Positions 38,256 through 64,000 of a stretch of 64,000 bases of DNA are shown here, piece by piece. The stretch is taken from NCBI GenBank assembly GCA_948099385.1, contig CANUEZ040000165.1, positions 3,546,501-3,610,500 on the forward strand, read 5' to 3'. This DNA comes from Fasciola hepatica. Lineage: Eukaryota > Platyhelminthes > Trematoda > Plagiorchiida > Fasciolidae. Within the stretch, counting starts at the first letter, position 1, and the number at the start of each line of letters is the position of its first letter. The notes beneath the pieces are model-generated. The model saw only the letters and a list, made by a program, of their open reading frames with translations, was not told the DNA's origin and made no database searches. Position numbers and translations under genes: made by a program.

Positions 38256-41200
38256 AGGGTGACACCGTCACCCTTGAATGGGAGACACTATGGTATCTAT
38301 CCATGGTACAGATGTACTGTTCAATTTCATAGTACTTGTTATGCTGTGCCTGTGGATGACTGCTCCTAGATATTCGTTGCTTTGTTCTCTTTTCTTGTTT
38401 GTATAGTATGAACAAACTCACTTTTCGGTCTAAATAGTGGGCAACAGGTTATTATTATTTTGAACTGAGTGGCAAAATAATGCCGAACAAAGACTATTCG
38501 AGCTACTAGGGTTCACCCGAAGCTCATTCCTGGATTTCATTCAGTCAGTCTGAGCACATTACGGTTCAGGCACTGTAAATTTGCGATCTATACTTATTCA
38601 CAAGACATATATACGGAAACGTAGAGAGATGAGAACATTAGGCAGATATATCATGATCAGTAATGCATGAGGTCCGTAAGAAACTTCGTGGTCAAGGTTT
38701 CACAGAAAATGGCGTTTAGATCACGTTCTTCGAATACGACAGAGTTCACTGAAATCAAAGAAGCACGATGGCTAACGGCCAAATGGCGATATAATGTGAA
38801 TACATCTTCCTTAGGTAGATCAAGAAGGATAACAAGGAATCAGTAGAGTAAGACCAGGTGAACAAGTCGATGTAAAAATAACAGCTTGTTTGTCCAAACC
38901 GTTCAAGCCGACGGATTTGAAGCGACACTACGCAGTTTTTCTACGCAGTGCACAATATGAGAAGACCACTGTAAATCAGTGTGGACCCTATAGCCCAAGT
39001 TGTGAAGGAGTAAGCTCAGTAAACGCAAAACAGTTTATTTGCTCATTGGGGTAACTTGAACGAGAAAGTATATAGATATACTGAATGAAATTTGGCAAAA
39101 TTGAGGTCTAGGTTAGAATGGGACGGAAAATTAACATTATTTCAAAATTTAATTTCGAAATTAATTTACACGCTGGGATGTGTATGTAATCAGTGAGCGC
39201 TTGACGCATTTCCTAGTATTCAGCCCGGCATCATTGCTTTTCTCGCCGATCTGGCGCTCACAGAAGACTTCATCATCTTTGGAGATACCCCAACTGCCTT
39301 TTCTGTCGAAGTCCATCCAGTGAACACGTTTTTTTGATTTAGATATGAAGATGGTTTCTTCTTACCAGTTAATAGCCGATAAGCAGTGTAACATATCCCG
39401 AACCTCATGGTGATTTTGTTCTCCATGTAGAGCATGCTTTTTGCTCAACCTAAATAAAATTTTCTTTTGCAAGACTAACAAAAGTCTGTGTCTGTTCTCA
39501 TCCTCTGTGTTTGGCGGCTAGAACTAGTTGTTAGTTTTGAGTACCTTGGGAGTTCTATTGGAGTTGGGGGTGGAATTGAGGAGGAGAACAGTTCATGAAC
39601 CGCGAAGGCTAGAGTGTCATTCTGAGCCTGAACCACTTACTGTGCCGCCGCGAAATCCGTCTTCCATTAAATGGTTGGGTCTACAATGCCACGGTTAGGG
39701 AATCCACGCTACTTGACATTGATAACGCTCGGCAACTTTCAGCATTCAACCACCTTTATCTCCTACGCATTGTTTGCATCGAGTGTACGACGAGGTTTTT
39801 CGTTCTTTGTTCGGGGTGGATAGTCGTTTTCTGACAGAAATAACTACGTAACGTTTTGTTTGACATGCCTTCTCACTACCTACTATTTTGTGTGCCATTT
39901 ACCATTCCTGGTTGACAGAAACGACGTGGCAATCAAGCTATGACCAGGCTTTCGGTTAGGAGAAAGTTGAAGTCAGTAATGACCTCATTTGGTGTGTTCC
40001 GACTCCCTGGTTGGGGTTCAAAAGAAACGAATTTCCATTGATTAAATACTTTGGGAGACGTGGCTGAAAACCGAAGCCCGTGGTGTGAAAGCTGTGTGGT
40101 CTGTTTTGGAGATTCCCTGACCCTAATATTATTGAACAAAAAACTTAACAAAACACACGAGAGCTCTACTACCTGAGCTATGATACCACGCGAGGGTGGT
40201 CCAAATACAAGCTGTTTGCGGTGGTGGATGCCATGTGCTACTGTAATTTTGGCGGGTATACTTTGTGATCCATGTGCAAAAAGTGAAAAATCTGAAGTTT
40301 TTTTCCAAGCCCATTTATTCCTCTCCGTTACCGTTCTCTGTATTTCTGCTGCAGACATCAAGTCCAACTCCAGGCATTTTGTAGTATACTAGTGAGAGCA
40401 GTAATAATATGGACAGTGCTGGATCTCTCATCTGGTTTCAGTATATTTTTCTTCCCACGAAGGCAGTCCAATAATATTGAATCACCGAACCACCGTTTCG
40501 TAAAACTATTTTGCGCTACTTATATCCACTGGTCACAAGCTACTTCAACCTACCGAGATACCTTCCCGAAATTGGTGACATATCTTCAGTTTGATTTATC
40601 TTATTCCTGAAATGTAACCCCTATTCAAATCGCAAGAGAGCTTATTTAGTTCTTGAAAAATGATTTTGCTGTTTATCTTGTTGTTTCTGATGCACTTCGA
40701 CTCTGTTATGGAGCGGTAGCCGTTTGATGGCGCATATGCGGATCTTTCCGACTTCCGCAAATGGATGAATACATAAAACCACAACAACTGGACGGAATTT
40801 CGCTGTTTTGAGAAACGCAGAGGAACGACATCAATTATTGAATAATACTGCTTTGTGTCATACAGAATGAGATATCTTCCAAAATTTCGACATAATGTTT
40901 TGCCCCTGAGGTGCAGGAGGAATATATAATTTCGAGTTTTATAGGAAAACCACTTTTCCCTCAGAAATATTATTTATTACTTTGGAAATTCAATTCCTCA
41001 ATAGGCGAGCAACTATTCCGCATGAGGAATATTCATATCCTCTAACGAATTCGGAATAATTTCACCATTATTTATCTGTCCTTCAAATATAAAATCATTT
41101 GCAGTTGATTGATACAAGATGTCTCGAATTATAGCTAATTTAAGACAACCTCAGGAATATGTGGATTATAAGCATCTTCTCAATGACAATTCCCTAGACA

Positions 41201-42276
41201 AACTATAATGACTTTTGGATTTGTCAAAAGAGCGGACAATATCAAAACACATACATGACATCTTTTCTTTTTGCGACTGTTTACTGATGGCAAATTATTC
41301 ATCAATCTTCAAACATCACTACAGAAATAAAAATCTGTAGGAAAATGTGATTTTTTCGAAGTATCAATTTTCAACTAACCTTCGGGGATCTACCTAGCGC
41401 GCAAAGGTAACGCCGCTTGGAAAATGTGAACCGGGGAACAGAAAGTAACATGTTGAATACTACTTTAGGTAAATTTTCATTCTGTGGGGAAAGCCTTTGG
41501 TGTGGATTATTGTGCGGCACACCTAGAAAAAAGGAATGAAGTGTAAAAAATCTTAAACCTTAAGGCAGAGCATGACGTTGGCTCACTCCAAATTCTTTTC
41601 CATAAATTTATTTTTCATTCGCTTCCGGAAGATCCTTCAACTAACCGTCTTCAATTTTCAAATATGGAAAAAAAGTGTTTCATTTGATCGTATTATTGTC
41701 TGCAATACGTTTTGTGAAGTGGACAAATTCATGTCAGTCTTCGATGAAAATCAGCAGTAGAGAAGTCTTGGACTTTTTGTAGAACAGGCAGTATGCTCCA
41801 ACCCTAGCATCTTTTACCAAGAAAAACAAAGTGGCCCCAGAGAATAACCAGAGTTACTCAACAACGAAGTACGGATGGCTATTTTTGTGTTATCAGGAGC
41901 ATTAAAATACAGTCATTTAATTGGATCCAGAACATACTGACCAAGGTGAGCTACGCTGAACAATGTTCACGGCATATAAAATCCTGTTTTTGTGTGCGGA
42001 TGCAAATTCATCAAGCCCATCCCTTTGGAAGTAGCCTGAATTTCCCATAGAAATATTGGTTTGACAAATAAAAGTTATTTTTCACAAATACTCAATAACA
42101 AACTACCGCAAATTTACAGCAAGGACACGGATACTTTTTCGTTTTCGCAGTGCTTTTTACACAATGTAACAAAAATAAAGCATACGATGGCACAAACCCA
42201 AACGGCTGATGGAATACATTCATAAAACAGAGTACAGTGGAGTGTTGGTTGAGTAGAACCCTTGGCCCTGCTTGCT
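38256..42276. other. No recognisable protein gene; one tRNA-like box
   Basis: Open frames up to 144 codons on the minus strand (39933-40367) have no recognised domain. This stretch lies 3' of the receptor gene. No canonical AATAAA signal for the receptor was found within 400 bases of its stop; the nearest variant is ATTAAA at about 41914-41919 on the minus strand. Confidence 0.45.
40162..40180 (-). repeat. tRNA-like box A of a possible SINE
   Basis: The minus strand reads TAGCTCAGGTAGTAGAGC, a near-perfect tRNA D-arm/box A, preceded by GGTATCA. No good box B is seen at tRNA spacing, so it is either a decayed SINE head or chance. Confidence 0.35.
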
Positions 42277-61905
<19,629 letters not shown>

Positions 61906-62329
61906 CGGACTTCACCAAGAAAGCAATTAATTAGAAATAATGAATATGCAGAGCACCAACTGGCATAGCATTTTATGTGGTTCACATGATGCCTTGCACC
62001 GAGAAAAATATCTCATTGGTTCAAAATTGCTGATTATTTCAACCAATGCGAAAAGTCGAGAAATGAACAAAGTCATTGGTTTACTGACCAGCTGGGTTTA
62101 CCTAGAGGAATTAACCTGCATGCGAGTTATGACCACGTCAGCTTTTCTGAGCAGAATTCGCTTTGCGAGAGTGGCTCAAAATCGACGTTGTTTTCCGAGT
62201 AACGTTTTGATTATTCTCAGGCACAATGTTGTTTCTACTTCCAAAGTAGTTCACTACTTTGTACTCAGACATAAACCAATGAGGTAAAATGATGGTTCCA
62301 TTTTTTAGTCCGGAAACTGGCCACCAAAT

Positions 62330-62521
62330 CTAAAGATCGGCAAACCATCCATACATATACATGTGTCCGAGTGTGTGTGTGCTTAGGAGTGCAAGTATTG
62401 CATAAGTCATTATTTCAACTCGCTTCTCAAGATTGATTGAATATCCACGTTTGGCGTGTATAAAGTGACTTCCTACGAAACTTATAAGTTCAACAACTGA
62501 ACTGGCATCTGTTTCGACGTT
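62330..62521 (-). CDS. Possible terminal or 5' exon of unknown identity
   Basis: A good acceptor (TTCTTAACTATTTATTGTGCAG) ends at 62522 and is followed by a minus-strand open frame of 63 codons with one hydrophobic stretch (MTYAILALLSTHTLGHM), ending in TAG at 62330. No donor with a strong consensus was seen. It could be the last exon of a gene lying to the right, or an untranslated leader exon of the receptor 425 bases farther along the minus strand. No family was recognised. Confidence 0.28.
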   Translation of the reverse strand, partial: NVETDASSVVELISFVGSHFIHAKRGYSINLEKRVEIMTYAILALLSTHTLGHMYMYGWFADL

Positions 62522-62907
62522 CTGCACAATAAATAGTTAAGAAGTGACCAGTGAGTATAATTTTATTTACAGCATGAAAAGCTGCAGATATATCTGTTAA
62601 TTTACAATGGGGCAAGCTACAAATTTATTCACCTAGCGTACCTCTTCATTTAAATTTATTGGTTAGAGTTTGTTTTCTGATTTACTTTACAATTGCAAAT
62701 AATGGCACACATATGCGGATTCAGAAACGTTCCTGCATTTGAGAATCGTAATCACGGACTCTTTAACCTTGCTTTGCCGAAATCACGCGCCATTCACAGC
62801 ACATGTCTAATTTAAACAGCCGGTTCGTCTTATGTTCAAGTATATACGTGAGTCGAATTGCCTATAATCTTCCAGAGGTTGCGGTGAAACATCATATTGG
62901 CAAGTTG

Positions 62908-62933
62908 ATATATATATATATATGTATATATAC
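62908..62933. repeat. (TA)n microsatellite
   Basis: About 12 TA units with one TG interruption. Confidence 0.9.
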
Positions 62934-63199
62934 ATTAATAATATCACTGTGAAGAACAGATTTTGTAGTAATTTAAACAGAATAAAATGTCAAACCAGGT
63001 TGGAAACCGCACATTAAGAATGTTTATAAGTCTTGTCTGCTTGAAGCTTTCTTACCTCCTCTACTGGTTCGACATAAATGAGTGGTCCGGCAGTCCTTGA
63101 TAATTTCCCACTTGTGAAGTGCTCATCAAATGGAGCTTTTATCATCATAAAAATATTGTAGGTGATTATCCTTATTTAATTATACCTTCTATTTATTGT

Positions 63200-63236
63200 A
63201 ATATAATATATATATATATATAATATATATAATATT
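63200..63236. repeat. Degenerate (TA)n tract
   Basis: TA units interrupted by single A insertions, partly palindromic. Confidence 0.9.
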
Positions 63237-63569
63237 ACCGTTAGCTGATGATTCACACCCTATCTGACTAACGATACCGCAAAACTCACAAAGTTAGAAA
63301 CGCCGACACAATTTTCTAGTTATTGTTGATTCGTTGCCATCGAAAACGTTTTTCCATGAGCAGTCTTTTACTTCCTTATTTCATCAAACACAACTGCCAT
63401 TGCATGTGGATAGAGCTTATGGGATCAATTCCGAAATGTGTGTTTGTAAATACGGTGGATGTGTTATGCTCAATCAAAATTCTACTTAAGTCACCCGTGT
63501 TATTTCCAACGAAGGGGTGGAGGTACACATCCACGTGAGGGACACATTTATTTCCAACTGCCGGCTCGA

Positions 63570-64000
63570 AGCTTGCAAATAGTTCATCCAACTGAACTCA
63601 CGGAAGTCTAGTGGACCGGATGGCGTATTGTGCCGAAAGAATGTGCATTTACCCTATCCTCAGGTTTTATCTGGGTTTGTTCAGTCGTTGCCTGAGCCAC
63701 AACAAGGCTCTCGACTGCTGAAAAGTGGCTTCGAGTGAACCCATATTAAAGAAGGGCACTTTCAAGTTCTGGCCTATGAGTTGTAAACCCCCTTTGTTCT
63801 CAAGATATTCCAGAAACTTCCATTGCAAAGGAAGACATCACAAGTGAGCTCATTTAATTCCAATCAGTTTGCTTATCGTCGTCCTTACTCCTACGTGGAT
63901 GTCCCTGCCTAGTTTTCCCAATACCTTCTTTACATCCCTAGACAAGAAATGAAAAGCCCCCAGAGTCTTTTTCTTTTAGATAACAGTGATAGTTTCAGCT
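63570..64000 (+). pseudogene. LINE-D: reverse transcriptase N-terminal remnant running off the right edge
   Basis: At 63601 the plus strand reads RKSSGPDGV, the start of many LINE reverse transcriptases (K-SGPDG). A KKGTFKFWPMS-like segment near 63750 corresponds to the KKG--NYRPIS motif. NQFAYRRPYSYVDV at about 63865-63900 matches the NQFAYR--RS-VDA motif. FLLDNSDSF at the very end corresponds to the LDFS-AF motif, in which the first catalytic aspartate lies. Frames change at least twice, so the copy is dead. The rest of the element is outside the window. Confidence 0.7.

Noticed and set aside
39933..40367. 144-codon minus-strand frame as a protein gene
   Set aside because: No recognisable domain, overlapping open frames on the other strand, and tRNA/SINE-like sequence inside it.
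63376..63591. Minus-strand frame of 71 codons that looks protein-like
   Set aside because: The acceptor has almost no pyrimidine tract, no donor was found, and its start abuts the plus-strand LINE-D sequence. Not supported as an exon.

Overview
This window looks like nuclear DNA of a flatworm, most likely a parasitic trematode. This rests on AT-rich, gene-poor sequence with very long introns, and on recognisable remnants of Penelope-like elements (PLEs), several non-LTR retrotransposons, a Gypsy element and a hammerhead ribozyme, a mix familiar from fluke genomes. The species is an inference and no single base proves it.

One host gene can be reconstructed with confidence. It lies on the minus strand from 61905 down to 42277 and has three exons (61905-60879, 43646-43474, 43080-42277). 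The splice sites are consensus-like and the phases match, giving a 667-residue seven-transmembrane receptor of the rhodopsin-like (class A) type. Its signature motifs are degenerate: DRY reads DQI, NPxxY reads MPLLF, and the second cytoplasmic loop is unusually long. Intron 1 is about 17.2 kb. It holds a degenerate PLE with reverse transcriptase and GIY-YIG nuclease, a complete type I hammerhead ribozyme 1.2 kb upstream of that PLE, a roughly 60-bp-arm inverted repeat next to the ribozyme, and a (CAT)n microsatellite of about 76 units.

The rest, 1-42 kb and 62.5-64 kb, is mostly decayed mobile DNA. From left to right: a minus-strand LINE endonuclease/linker (1-1.42 kb); a pogo/Tigger transposase relic (1.57-2.29 kb); a second LINE type with an endonuclease domain (3.9-5.1 kb); a Gypsy element (10.46-14.5 kb) whose reverse transcriptase is split by an LTR-like repeat; a nearly full-length plus-strand LINE (26.9-29.4 kb) and a related minus-strand LINE (31.4-33.6 kb); three PLE nuclease fragments (31.0, 37.0 and 38.1 kb) and a PLE 3' tail (14.9 kb); a tRNA-derived SINE (37.4 kb); and a LINE reverse transcriptase running off the right edge. 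Four copies of one LTR-like repeat lie at about 12.1, 18.3, 25.0 and 34.6 kb.

The strongest unusual signal is the hammerhead ribozyme at 50086-50142. All core nucleotides are present, stem II is four uninterrupted pairs, stem III is a self-complementary six-mer, and stem I has inner and outer helices. Coordinates of decayed elements are approximate. A few weak single-exon candidates are listed with low confidence, and long stretches with nothing recognisable are stated as such.
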